This document shows, piece by piece, positions 31,339-40,752 of a stretch of 64,000 nt of DNA. The position numbers and the translations under genes are program-made. Numbering within the stretch: the first letter of the stretch is position 1; every line of letters begins with the position of its first letter. The stretch is from Brachionus plicatilis (taxonomy: Eukaryota > Rotifera > Eurotatoria > Ploima > Brachionidae): positions 322,742 to 386,741 of the forward strand of contig QEOQ01000522.1 in NCBI GenBank assembly GCA_010279815.1. The letters are read 5' to 3'. Below the pieces are notes generated by a model that had not been told where the DNA came from, made no database searches, and saw only the letters and a list, made by a program, of their open reading frames with translations.

Positions 31339-32766
31339 ATGGACGAAACATTGGAACTCCGATCGATCATAGCAACAGCTTTGTTCGGAACACCGAGAGA
31401 AACAAAGAAGGTGGTTGAAGACGTCGTGGTACCAAAAGCGTGGTTCGAACACTATTTGAAGATAATGGAAACCACGTGGACCGATTATTACATCGGGGTC
31501 ATAGCGACACTATTAAGCATTATAGTGATCAGCACGTGGTATGGAACAAGACCTCGGAACAAAACTTTAGACGATAAGTTCAACAGAATCGACGCGAGAC
31601 TCGATCAATTGATGGGAAATATCAATAATAGACCTCAAGACTTCATATGCTCAAATGTTAACACGAACAGGTTGGACATTAAAAAAGCAATAGAGACTAC
31701 AAGGACATCATCCATGGAAGCAAGGAGGCAAACATCGCCGGAAATTTCAGACAGCACATTAACAACCCAGACGTCTGAAATTGGACCACCCAAGACCTGT
31801 AGCACACCGACCACAAAACAGGCAAGAGAATGGTACAATGACCATAACAGGATTGAAGGTCAACCAAAAAAAGTACCCATCGAGGAAGTGAACCCAACTT
31901 CAACGAGAGCGGACAATACTTTTGTCGACCTGGGTAGACAAGTGCGATTTAAAATGCCCAACACATTGAGCCAGCACAACTCCGGACAAAAGATTGAGAC
32001 GATCAATCCATACCCCATATTATTTGTTTTACCACCAGACAAATTTGACCCCAAAAGAACAGACGTCAGACAGTGGATTAAAGACTTCGATATGTTCATC
32101 GAATCAAACAACATCAACTCACACAAATTGAACATCGTCATTGCACAATTGGACCATGAAACAAGAAAGATAATTGAAAACAGCCAGTTCAGTCTAAATG
32201 AAGAAACTGCTTATGCGGAATTGAAAACACTTTTAAGCCAACTCTACGGAAGAAAAACTACTGCGAATCTGGAACTTAAAAGACAGTTCACAGAAAGAGT
32301 TCAAAGTTTCCACGAAAACGTCTACCTATACGCTTCACAACTTAAAGTAATGTCCAAACAGTCTCATTATGAACTTTTACCATATCAAAAGGACAATCTG
32401 GTGAAGGATCAGTTCATACGTGGACTAAGAGACAAATTCCTGCGCACACGACTACAGATCATAAGAGAAGACATGTCATTAAAAGACATTGTAGAGGAGG
32501 CGGCCAGATATGAAAGAGCGGTTGAGGACGTCCAAGAGTTCCCAGAAAGAACAAAAAAAGTAGATTTTGAAGAGAAAATTGAAAAACATTTTTACAAACC
32601 ACAACAAACACATAATCTTCAAGCAACACAACAAGGAAACACGCCAGGTTCCGATCAAATTATTTGCTCCAACTGCAAACAAGAAGGACACTATAGCAGA
32701 AGTTGCCCGCAAAAACCAAAACACACAGTAAACAACATTGAAACGACACCAATTCTGCAAAATTAA
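31339..32766 (+). CDS. gag: Gag polyprotein of the Ty3/gypsy element (475 aa), with N-terminal hydrophobic segment
   Basis: Intact ORF from ATG 31339. Residues ~50-70 (YYIGVIATLLSIIVISTWYG) form a hydrophobic segment followed by basic RPRNK, unusual for a Ty3/gypsy Gag and consistent with a membrane-anchored N-terminus. Residues ~70-220 are polar and low in conservation. ~225-410 is a retrotransposon capsid domain (FDPKRTDVRQWIKDFDMFIE, then LVKDQFIRGLRDKFLRTRLQ). The C-terminus carries one CCHC zinc knuckle, C443-x2-C446-x4-H451-x4-C456 (CSNCKQEGHYSRSC), for RNA binding. Gag overlaps the pol frame by 29 nt; pol lies in the +1 frame, so expression of pol would need a programmed shift or an alternative start. 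It is the only undamaged ORF of the element. Confidence 0.95.
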   Translation: MDETLELRSIIATALFGTPRETKKVVEDVVVPKAWFEHYLKIMETTWTDYYIGVIATLLSIIVISTWYGTRPRNKTLDDKFNRIDARLDQLMGNINNRPQDFICSNVNTNRLDIKKAIETTRTSSMEARRQTSPEISDSTLTTQTSEIGPPKTCSTPTTKQAREWYNDHNRIEGQPKKVPIEEVNPTSTRADNTFVDLGRQVRFKMPNTLSQHNSGQKIETINPYPILFVLPPDKFDPKRTDVRQWIKDFDMFIESNNINSHKLNIVIAQLDHETRKIIENSQFSLNEETAYAELKTLLSQLYGRKTTANLELKRQFTERVQSFHENVYLYASQLKVMSKQSHYELLPYQKDNLVKDQFIRGLRDKFLRTRLQIIREDMSLKDIVEEAARYERAVEDVQEFPERTKKVDFEEKIEKHFYKPQQTHNLQATQQGNTPGSDQIICSNCKQEGHYSRSCPQKPKHTVNNIETTPILQN

Positions 32767-35700
32767 CAATACCGGCGTAAGATTTTTGGTAGACACAGGT
32801 TCTAAGCATTCAATTTTGAGCGCGAAAGCATGTCGAAAGCTTAGATTAAAACCACAAGAAAGCTCAATTGAACTGCATAACGCTGATGGAAATAAAAAAG
32901 GAATAATCGGTCGCGCCGATGTAGACGTCAAAATAAACAATGAGTCATACAAAATTGGAATGATTATAGTTGAGAATTTAGTCAATGAAATGATTTTGGG
33001 TGTATATGATCTAAACAAATTTAGAAACCCAAGACGTTTTGTAAATGCGTTGAAGCAGTGGACCTCTAGCACATTGTGTAAACTCGAACCAGGAAAATTT
33101 AGAAAGCCGACTAAAAAGCTGACCCAAATGAAGAGCAAAATCGAAAATACACAAAAGGAAACCAATGTCATTTTAAAAGCAAATGGTGCTTCCAAAATTA
33201 CCGGAAAAGTATGTAAAACAACCTCGTTAGCGGTCATAAACAAAATTCAAGAAAAAATATCCATCAAACAAGAATTTAGCGAAGAACAACTCGAGAACGC
33301 GAGAAATAAGATAGACGAAAAGGTAACCGAAATTTCAGCTAGTAACCTTACAGATCTTACACCGACAAACAAAACACAGCACACCATCGAAGTAACCGAT
33401 AAAACACCCTTTCATATCAAAACGAGACCGGTATCATACGCCAAGAAAGAGGAATTCAAGGCATCAATCGAAGAAATGCTCGAAGCCAACCTAATCAGAC
33501 GTACAAAATCCCCTTATTCCTCACCTGTCCATCAAGTAAAAAAGCCAGAGGGCGGAACACGCATGACAATCGATTATAGAAAACTGAACGGGCGAACAGT
33601 CAAGGATAACTACCCGTTACCGAGAAAAGACGTCACAATATACAGCCTTAAAAATGCTAAAGTTTTTTCAAAAAAAGACTTTCACTCAGGCTATTTTCAA
33701 ATACTCATGAAACCAGAAAGTAGACCGTACACAACATTCAGTTGCGAATATGGGTTATTTGAGTTCAACGTAATGCCAATGGGACTGACAAATTCCGGTG
33801 CAACCTTCCAAAGGCATATGGACGATATTTTCAAAGATTTGATAGACAAATTCCTCATGGTCTATATCGACGATATAATTGTTTATTCAGAAACAATCGA
33901 GAAACACTTCGAACATCTCGAAAAAGTGTTTGACATTATAAAAAAACAAAATTTAAAAATTAAGCCAAAAAAATGCAAATTTTTTCAGACGTCTATTAAT
34001 TTTCTAGGGCATGCAGTGAGCAATGGAGAAATCAGACCATCAGCAGAAAAAGTAGAAGCCATTAAAAATCAGAAAAGACCCGAAAACGTTGAGAACATCC
34101 AATCTTTCATCGGTATGGCATCTCACTACAGAAAGTTCATTAAGGATTTCGGTAAAACGGCTTTCCTTCTACACGAACTTTGCGCCAAAGACGTCCCTTT
34201 CGTCTGAGATGACGAATGCCAAGCCGCCTTCGACAAGCTAAAGGAAGCGCTTACCAATGAACCAGTCTTGACAATACCAGACTTCAAAAAGCGATTCTTT
34301 TTGGAAACAGACGCTTCAAACAAGGGAATCGGCGCAGTATTGTCACAAATGGACTCAGAAGGCAAGTTAAGACCAGTGGCTTACAACTCAAGGAAACTGA
34401 GCAAAGCAGAGCAAAATTACTCAGCGTCGGAAAGAGAAATGCTTGCAATAGTAAACGCAGTCGAACATTTTAAAGAATTCTTATATGGTGCCGAATTCAC
34501 ATTTGTCACAGACCATCAACCACTAAAATGGATTAACAGCGTAAAAAAAACCCGCTCCACGTCTAATAAGATGGATAATTAGACTCGAAAATTATGATTT
34601 CGACATTTTGTACAGACCAGGCGTCGACAACTAAGCAGCTGACGGATTGTCCAGATGGCCAATGGACAAACTAACAGAGACGTCTGAGGACGAAAACGAA
34701 AATTTCATCATAAATAATTTGGTAGGAAAAGGGTCAATCAACACAATTATGTTAAAAAATTTAGAAGGCGATTTAAGTAACCTCAACACCGACGAAAACA
34801 TCGAATGGATCAAAAAAGTGATTGAAAGTGAAATAGGATACCAAGAAATCGAAATTCAATAATTAAACGACGAACAGGCTGACCTATTGAAACAGTCAAA
34901 AAACCTCAAAGTACATAAAAATCAACTTTGGAGAGTAATCGAGAACGATAACGATCAAATACTCCAAATGGTAGTTCCTGAAGCTGACCGAAGGATTATA
35001 ATAAAATTCAACTACTCTTCGATTCTATGTGGACATTTTAAATTTGAAAAAACAATTTCCGGATCAAAAGAAAATTTTATTGGCCGAAAATGAACATCGA
35101 TATTGCAAAATTCATTGAGGAGTGCATAGTATGCCAAAAGACGTCTAACACAAAAAACAAGATCAAAATTCCTTTAAACCCAATACTATCGTCCTTCCCA
35201 CTCGAAATAGTCAACATAGACATTGTAGGACCGTTAAAAGTTAGTAAGAACGGATTTAAATATATTTTAGTAGTTATTGATCATTTTACTAAATGGGTGG
35301 TGTTATACGCACTTAAAAATATCGACGCAAGGACAACTGCAAAAGCATTATTTGATTTTATATGCCGATATGGTATACCTGACGCCTTCTTATCAGACCA
35401 GGGAAAAAATTATCAAGCCCAATTACTTCAAGAACTTTGGGAATTGCTCGATATTAGACGTCTTAGAACAAGTCGATTTCATCCACAGTGCGATGGAGTC
35501 GCAGAAAGACTCAATAGAACATTGAAGCGTATGATAAAATGTTACGTTAACGAAAGTCATGACGACTGGGATGAGCTCCTACCAATGCTAAGCTTCGCCT
35601 ATAATACATCGGTTCACTCGACTACAAAGAACACATCATTTGAGTTAATGTATGGAAGAAAGCCCAAACTTCCTATAGATCTAGTATACCAAACACCTAA

Positions 35701-36389
35701 ACTAAACTTAAAGTTCAACCCGGACTCATATGCCCATTTCATTAAAGAAAAAACTCAATAAAATGTTCAATATCGTTAGGAAAAATAGAGACGTCCGAAT
35801 GCTAAGAAATAAAGTGATACATGACCGACAAGTGATGGCTTCAAGGTTTAAAAAAGACGATTGCGTGTGGCTCAAAGTGGAACAAGTAAAAAAGGTTCAA
35901 TGTAAAAAATTTATATTTAATTGGAAAGGCCCTTATATAGTCGTTGAGAATATACGTGACACAAACTACGTAATTAAGCCACTAAACAAAAGGGGTAGGC
36001 CTATGGTAGTGAATAGGGTTCGATTAAAAAGACATTATCAGAGTATAGATAGGCAGGAATTACCAAAAATAGAAAACTCGGTCAACTACAACAAAAAGCA
36101 TAATAAAGTGAGAGAAATAATAAAAAGAGCAAGAACAGTGAAAGTTCAACGGGTTGGACGAGAGAACAACGTTAGAAAAGTGAACAACGATGTCGACGCG
36201 AACAAAAACGCCCAAGAAGGAAACAGAGCTAAAGAGACGTCAAATCAAATTGAAGACGTCAAAAAGATACCCTTAAAATTTAAACAAAAGGACAAAAACT
36301 TCCAAGAACCAAAAATCAACCAAGAAATTTTTGTACCAGACAGACCAGTCAGGTCACGAAAGCCATCTGATCGATATGTGGCCAACTAG
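32738..36389 (+). pseudogene. pol: Pol of the Ty3/gypsy element, broken by stops and frameshifts
   Basis: Domains in order: aspartic protease (FLVDTGSKHSILSA, D19-T-G; ILGVYDL flap side); reverse transcriptase (33420-34140) with MTIDYRKLN, FSKKDFHSGYF, MPMGLTNSGATFQ and the YIDD box at residues 376-379; RNase H (34208-34580; FLETDASNKGIGAVLSQ, FVTDHQPLKW); integrase with zinc region, DDE core (35090-35700; NIDIVGPL, LSDQGKNY, HPQCDGVAERLNRTLK) and a GPY/F C-terminal module (NWKGPY, 35730-36389). Lesions: in-frame stops at 34205-34207, 34632-34634 and 34860-34862, and frame changes in the A-run 34543-34550, near 35075-35080 and near 35755-35760. One zinc-ligand position near 35010 reads Asn. 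As it stands it cannot yield active enzyme. Some frame breaks lie in homopolymers and could be assembly errors. Confidence 0.95.
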
Positions 36390-36588
36390 AAACATTTATA
36401 ATGCTAACTAATTGTACATAACAAACCGAATTTCGATAAGACAATTGCTTGTCATAATCAATTTAAAGAATTGCATCTTTTAGTCACGTGCTGTAAATAA
36501 AATAAATTATCCAAAAAAAAAGAAAAAAAAAAAATCTTTTCCTAATTCAAAATTCAAAATAAAATCGAACAAAATCCCAAACCAAGTA

Positions 36589-37455
36589 ATGGTGCGTTGC
36601 TTCCCAGCTGAACTACTCGAGGATCAAATAACCGACTTCGTAGACGTCCTCCGAGCCAAAATCGGGCCACTTCGATACGCCCGATTCATCGTCGAAGAGG
36701 ATAGATCACGACGCGACACAGTTGGCTTCATTTCATTTTACGACTTGCGAGACAACCAACGCTGCATCAACACAATAACTCATCGACTGCAATTAATGCT
36801 ACCGCATGACAAACATTACGTCCAGTTCAAAGAGAACCATGACTATAATCATACAGCATTTGACAAATGGCCGAACACCTAGCTAAGAGTATACGATATA
36901 GAAGAGGAACTAATACGTTATGCAAACGAGTACCCAGCGGAAAAACAAACAAGCCCGAGAGAGGAAAATGAGACGTCCTTCAATCCAAATATCAAACCAT
37001 CACACAACACTAAAACGGGTAAAGCTTCTTTTTTAGATAAATTTTATAGGAGCTACCTCGAGAAGACGTTCAATAACGTGATTAGGTTGTGTGACAAAAT
37101 AAAAGTCAAAAACGATAGAAACGGAATAGGGTAAAAGGAAGAAGAACGGACAAAAAACGAAGCCAGGAGAGAGCTGTCGGACGAATTGTGCGAATTGGAC
37201 CCAAAATATAAACACCACAAATCGGAAATGAGCGATTGGTCACTGTTTAAAATCAACAGTGAAATAGAAGTGACAAGGAAGTGGCAGCTAAAAAGAGCCG
37301 CGTTAATTGAGCTCAATAAACTCGACCCAAGCCAAATGAAATTCGGTATGGAGGCTCAATAGATGGATTGGCCTTTGGAGAAAATCCAAGAAGAGATAGG
37401 GAAGACCAAAAAACGGATAGAGGAGAAAGCCGAAAATGACGACACCCTCGACTAA
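36589..37455 (+). pseudogene. Third ORF of the retrotransposon (ORF3), putative RRM-like N-terminus
   Basis: After a 200-nt spacer from pol, an ATG in good context (AAGTAATGG) opens 97 codons to a TAG at 36880. The same frame stays protein-like to the TAA at 37453-37455, interrupted by two further stops (37132-37134, 37360-37362). It takes the env position but has no signal peptide, membrane anchor or cysteine pattern. The first ~85 residues follow the order strand-helix-strand-strand-helix-strand, with VGFISFYDL where RRM proteins carry the RNP1 (GFxFVxF-type) strand and a helix LRDNQRCINTITHRL after it. The remainder is highly charged and helical, possibly coiled coil (EKIQEEIGKTKKRIEEKAE). 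An RRM-like RNA-binding protein is inferred from pattern only. The stops show that this copy is dead. Confidence 0.6.
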
Positions 37456-37462
37456 TTTCACT

Positions 37463-37477
37463 TTTAGGGGGAAGTGG
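37463..37477 (+). promoter_or_regulatory. Polypurine tract before the right LTR
   Basis: TTTAGGGGGAAGTGG directly abuts the right LTR start, the expected priming site for plus-strand DNA synthesis. Confidence 0.8.
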
Positions 37478-37769
37478 TTTAGACGTCCAGGAAAAAAGCA
37501 AGTCAGTTTTGCTCAAAAAACGTTGTTTTGTTTTTTGTATATATGTTTTTCAGTTTCAGTTTATTATTTATTAGTTTTTTTAAGTTTAGTTTTTTGATAT
37601 AATTTAATTTTTGTTTTTGTTTATTTGGTTTCGGATTTGGACCCCGTGTCCCAATAAAGTTGTTTAAAAAACCTTATTGTGTTTTGATCCGAAACCCTCG
37701 AGTCTAGAATAGGACTTGAGAAGTCTGACTGGGAAATAAAAATCTACCAGCAGAGCCAGAAATATTACA
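37478..37769 (+). repeat. Right LTR of the Ty3/gypsy element
   Basis: Same length as the left LTR (292 bp). The first bases read TTTAGACG instead of TGTAGACG, a point change in the terminal TG. It retains AATAAA at 37653-37658. Confidence 0.95.
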
Positions 37770-38159
37770 AAAATGTGGTAATTAACCTAAATTTACTTTT
37801 TTCATTATATCTTCTTTTAAAATAAAAGATATTAATATTTCATGTTATTTTACCAAAATTAACACATAATTAAAGATGCATTTCAACTATCCATTAAAAG
37901 TTTAACTTTTAAACGATTTCAGTAAAAATCAATCATCTTTTTGAAAAATTTGGATCAAACGGTCAGAACCAAAAAAAATGAAAAAAAAATTTTTATTCAT
38001 TCTAAATTTGTTTAAATGATCTTTTTTAAATATTTATTTATCAAGTGATTCTCCAAAAAACAACAAAAATAAAAAATTATTTTCATTTGTTTGTCTTGCA
38101 ACAGTTTCAAATTTTTGTTCACTTTTATTTTTAAGTCTCAAAAGTGTATAATTTCATTT

Positions 38160-38418
38160 TGTATACGTCCAAGAAAAAAGCAAGTCAGTTTTTGCTCAAA
38201 ATCGTTGTTATTATTTATATGTTTTTCAAGTATTAGTTTTTTTTCAATTTTTGTATTATTATTTCATTTATATATTTGGTTTTGGATTTGGACCTCGTGT
38301 CCCAATAAAGTTATTAAAAAACCTTATTGTGTTTGATCCGAAACCCTCGAGTCCAAAACGGTACTTGAGAAGTCTGACTGGAGAGTAAAAGCCTACCAGC
38401 AGACCAAGAAATATTACA
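38160..38418 (+). repeat. Solo LTR related to the Ty3/gypsy element
   Basis: TGTATACGTCCAAG to AATATTACA aligns along its whole length with the 292-bp LTRs but is shorter (259 bp) and clearly diverged, so it is an older insertion of the same family. It keeps AATAAA near 38303. No exact target duplication was found at its ends. It lies only ~390 bp downstream of the full element. Confidence 0.92.
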
Positions 38419-40027
38419 GTTTAAATTTTGAATATAATAATTATTTTGATAATTTTTTGAATATTTTAACTAAATTTTAAACTCAATCTCTTTAAAATTA
38501 TTTTTATGCCATCAAAGTCTAAATAAATTTGTTCTCGCACTAATTACCTTGAGGTATTTGCCCAGGGATGATATGGAAACTAATGAAAAGATGGAAGCTA
38601 ACGTTGAACCTTTTTTTAATTATAATTTTCAAGAACCTTTATTTTCATCAGTGTCTTTATTTTCTTTATTAAATATTTAGTGAAAAATATGGACATAAAA
38701 TTGTTTTTTTCTTAAAAATCATTGCAAGCTAAATCTAATTGAGGGTGTATGGTGTTATTTAAAACAGTAAATATGAGCGGGAACAAATAAAAATTTTCTA
38801 GAATGATTGAGCTAGTAACAGAATAAAGAGAAAAGTTTTTCTCTTTGGGAAAAATTAATAGGACGTTTTTGGCATTTTTTGGAAGGTTACAAAAATGGTG
38901 GAACGTAGGATGAAGTTTTAAAAGCTTGAAAATCAAAAGAAAAAAAGAAAAGAAACAGTAGCCTTTAGAATTTCGAATTATTTTCTTTATTTATTTGAAA
39001 AATATGAAATTTAAAAAAAACAAATTTTTTTTGAGACTTTATTTATACAAAATAAAGCTAAAATTCAAAAAAGTAAAACCATAGATTTGTTTGGGTTCGT
39101 CTAGTTTATTTTTAAAAAAGAATATTTTTGGTCTCAAGTGATCCCTGGGACTGCATAGGATTCAAGTGAAAAAAAGCATTGTTTTTGGCTGTTTTTCAAT
39201 CAATAAAAGTGACACACCTTTTTTAAAATAAAAATATACACCAAATTGTAGAAAATTTTATGCTCTTTCAGAATATATTTAATTTTAAAAAATATTTAAG
39301 TTAAATCATTGAATATATGGGTCTGAAAGAACAACAAATTTTTAAGTAATCTTAGGACGCCTGGGTACAATTTTTTTTTTTAGCCCACCCCCACCAAAAA
39401 AAAAAGAAATTTTCAAAAGAAGTGATTTACGAATTTGAAGTCAAAAATTAAAGATTTAGATAGCACTTAAATTTTAAATTTCTTGAACTGTAAAAGGTAT
39501 TTTTTTCAAAATTTACAAAAAAGACACTTATCGTAAAAGTATATTTCTGAAAATGTATGTATATTTTTTTTACGTTTTAAATGAGGATCATTTGGTTAAA
39601 GTTTTCTCAATAATTCAATATTGTTTGAATTTTTATGTTATCAAAGCCTTTTCATAAATCAAAGTATACACCTATCTTTTAAAAATGATTCGGTTCACAC
39701 CTTAAAATTTCCAGCTACACACAGAAACTTAAAGTTTATGATCAAATGATCGATACTTAGTTGATTAAAATCTTAATGATAAATATATCATGTTTAATAA
39801 ATTTAAGTCATTTATTTTAAAAAAATTCATAAAAAATAATTTTTTTTTTTTGAAATAAAAATCTAAAAATTTTGATTTGAAATTCACTTTTGATTCAAAA
39901 CTTAAATATGCCCAACACAGCTCATTTTTCTAATATTTCTAATAATATTATTGACATAAATGAGAACTAATGTGAAAACTATTAAAAAAATCAAAGAAAA
40001 AAAAATAAAATTTAATTTTGTAAATAT
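38419..40027. other. AT-rich gene-free stretch
   Basis: No gene supported. A segment near 39235-39260 (CCAAATTGTAGAAAATTTTAT) resembles 11206-11232, which suggests an old dispersed repeat. Confidence 0.45.
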
Positions 40028-40033
40028 TTTATT
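40028..40033 (-). terminator. Poly(A) signal AATAAA of the PPSY membrane-protein gene
   Basis: AATAAA on the minus strand about 120 nt downstream of the stop codon at 40156, in an AT-rich 3' UTR. Confidence 0.55.
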
Positions 40034-40155
40034 ATTGCACATTATAAAAGAAAAAAAAATTAATAATTATGTACAACACTTTGGAAGACGTGAGATTTTG
40101 TAATGAATCGATTAAAAAAAATTGACTAGTTTTTTCATGGAATTGTACAATACTC

Positions 40156-40752
40156 TTAAAAATAAACCACATCCGGATCCGTGTCTGTACGTGACATGAC
40201 AGCTTCATAAGACGGCGGAACTTCATCATTTTGAAATAAATTATCCGCCATTGGAACATGTTCATTTTGTCTGGGAAGCGTTGCCGAAGATGTGACAAGA
40301 CTAAGACAAGTGTACTCGGGAAAAACAACACTATGTCTCTCATTATCCAGACAGAATGCAGCGTTCACTTGAGGCGACTGTTTTTGTCTTGGATAAGTTC
40401 TGATAACTCTATTCAATCTGGTCTTACCCAACGACTCATCGTAGCTAGGCGGTGGTCGCTGTGCTTTGCCGAATGCAGGCCGTGTCTCATTCACTTGGGA
40501 GGAAATTGCCGCTATGTCAACACTAGACCGGTCCAAATGAATCCTCGAATCAGACTCACCACTAAATCGCCTGCATCTCACACATCTAAAGCTTGTTCTG
40601 GCACACAAATAAACTATGAGGACACAGCTCAGAAAGATTATGGATGACATGAGCACTATGATGACAGGGCAGTAGTCTGCTGTGTCCAATTGACACCAAA
40701 CACGTGAGCCATCGTACAAATACATCATTGGTTTTTTTTGTACACTATTCAT
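40156..40752 (-). CDS. Single-pass membrane protein with two PPSY motifs (198 aa), putative Nedd4-type ligase adaptor
   Basis: The ATG at 40752 starts a frame with a clear composition shift from its flanks. Residues 1-27 are a short N-terminal segment with two Cys. Residues ~28-52 (PVIIVLMSSIIFLSCVLIVY) form one membrane segment followed by basic RTSFRCVRCRRF, predicting N-out/C-in without a signal peptide. The cytoplasmic tail (~145 residues) carries PPPSYDESLG near residue 100 and PPSYEAVM near residue 180. PPxY motifs bind WW domains of Nedd4-family ubiquitin ligases. Commissureless, NDFIP and WBP1-like proteins share this plan, but no specific orthology can be claimed. A pyrimidine-rich stretch ending in CAG just upstream (minus strand, ~40768-40790) looks like a 3' splice site, so a 5' UTR intron is likely. 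Its role in protein trafficking is inferred. Confidence 0.8.
   Translation of the reverse strand: MNSVQKKPMMYLYDGSRVWCQLDTADYCPVIIVLMSSIIFLSCVLIVYLCARTSFRCVRCRRFSGESDSRIHLDRSSVDIAAISSQVNETRPAFGKAQRPPPSYDESLGKTRLNRVIRTYPRQKQSPQVNAAFCLDNERHSVVFPEYTCLSLVTSSATLPRQNEHVPMADNLFQNDEVPPSYEAVMSRTDTDPDVVYF

Larger units (their letters stand above)
30539..37769 (+). mobile_element. Ty3/gypsy LTR retrotransposon, full length 7231 bp
   Basis: Two 292-bp LTRs (30539-30830, 37478-37769) differ at about 8 sites (~97% identical, counted by eye), indicating a fairly young insertion. In order come a primer-binding-site-like TGGTGCCCAATTTG right after the left LTR, a leader, gag (31339-32766), a pol with protease, RT, RNase H and integrase in Ty3/gypsy order (32738-36389, broken), a third ORF (36589-37455, broken), and a purine tract AGGGGGAAGTGG just before the right LTR. 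Flanks share only an A-rich AAAA, a weak target duplication. Base composition (~40% GC) is clearly above its surroundings. The hexamer GACGTC is enormously over-represented throughout. Confidence 0.97.

Noticed and set aside
31635..33243. Minus-strand ORFs over gag and pol, including one of 254 aa
   Set aside because: They are antisense to clear gag and pol domains, so not genes.
30530..37780. A clear 5-bp target duplication of the Ty3/gypsy element
   Set aside because: The flanks are AAAAA and AAAAT; only AAAA matches, which is weak in A-rich DNA.
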